The notes under the pieces: model-generated
Databases searched by the model: none
Told to the model about the DNA's origin: nothing
The model's input: the letters and a program-made list of their open reading frames with translations, nothing else
Made by a program: the position numbers and the translations under genes
Shown: positions 63,884-64,000 of the stretch, piece by piece
Layout of the letters: each line of letters opens with the position of its first letter
Position numbering within the stretch: the stretch's first letter is position 1
Assembly: GCF_000714535.1 (NCBI RefSeq)
Contig: NZ_AUND01000023.1
Coordinates: 310,001-374,000 of the forward strand
Reading direction: 5' to 3'
Length of the DNA stretch: 64,000 bases
Origin: Thioclava pacifica DSM 10166
Lineage (GTDB): Bacteria; Pseudomonadota; Alphaproteobacteria; Rhodobacterales; Rhodobacteraceae

Positions 63884-64000
63884 ATGAGCGAGCAAGCGCA
63901 GACCCCGAACGCCAATTTCAAACCGCGGATCTTCTCCGGCATCCAGCCCTCGGGTGGGCTGACGCTGGGCAACTATCTGGGCGCGCTCAAGCGTTTCGCC
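63884..64000 (+). CDS. trpS: Tryptophanyl-tRNA synthetase (start only)
   Basis: The first 39 codons are present. FSGIQPSGGLTLGNYLGALK matches the TrpRS start with the class I HIGH-type motif (TLGN). AGGAG lies 9 bases before the ATG. The gene runs off the window edge. Confidence 0.92.
   Translation, partial: MSEQAQTPNANFKPRIFSGIQPSGGLTLGNYLGALKRFA

Overview
The window looks like ordinary, gene-dense chromosome of an alphaproteobacterium of the order Rhodobacterales. Pointers are the high G+C, strong GC bias at third codon positions, tight ATGA/GTGA gene overlaps, a class I lysyl-tRNA synthetase, CarD, DUF3572, HemP, quinone-type PyrD, the SUV3-like helicase / S4 / ferredoxin / CarD order, and a complete Anbu-type proteasome-like cluster. 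I see no insertion sequence, prophage block, integrase, CRISPR array or rRNA operon. One tRNA (Gly, anticodon TCC) is present. The first gene (transporter tail) and the last gene (trpS) are cut by the window edges.

Layout. 1-10 kb: Nudix hydrolase and DUF983 protein; a secreted EF-hand protein followed by an ECF sigma factor, a membrane anti-sigma candidate and a periplasmic metal-sensor-like protein; a PleD-like diguanylate cyclase; DUF3572, HAD phosphatase and DUF4153 genes; then a divergent H-NOX protein translationally coupled to an HNOBA-GGDEF diguanylate cyclase. 10-18.6 kb: nadD, a PBP4-type DD-peptidase, TerB, class I lysS, a CHAD protein, a large parallel beta-helix protein that may be a gene-transfer-agent head spike, and a HugZ-like flavin/heme-binding-fold protein.

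19-28.8 kb is an acetate-use cluster on one strand: acs, adk, DUF4212 small subunit, acetate-type sodium symporter, a cNMP/CBS/nucleotidyltransferase regulator (DUF294), a small membrane protein, a single-domain response regulator, and a membrane HAMP-PAS protein with a degenerate histidine-kinase core fused to a DEDDh exonuclease. Adk probably recycles the AMP made by Acs; the last genes look like a regulatory arm.

28.8-43.3 kb is mixed housekeeping: arsC, pyrD, SRAP peptidase, tRNA-Gly, hemP, miaB, an OmpA protein and a lipoprotein sharing a novel-looking module, phoH, a zinc-ribbon protein, ubiK, lgt, midA, pgeF and a Hint-domain protein. 43.3-49.3 kb: pepF, then the Anbu cluster (circularly permuted ATP-grasp, alpha-E, transglutaminase, Anbu). 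49.3-64 kb: alpha/beta hydrolase, SCP2, TPR protein, SUV3-like helicase, S4 protein, ferredoxin, carD, a CPA2 antiporter, a 1231-residue trans-envelope protein with about 118 perfect Glu-Pro repeats, metY, a rhomboid-fold protein lacking its catalytic residues, and the start of trpS.

The most unusual items are the perfect 710-bp hexanucleotide repeat inside a gene, the pseudo-kinase/exonuclease fusion in the acetate cluster, the four-cysteine insertion in the H-NOX-partner cyclase, and a composite repeat built round CCCCGAGATATTT found at two convergent gene ends. All functional calls are from reading motifs; no searches were run.
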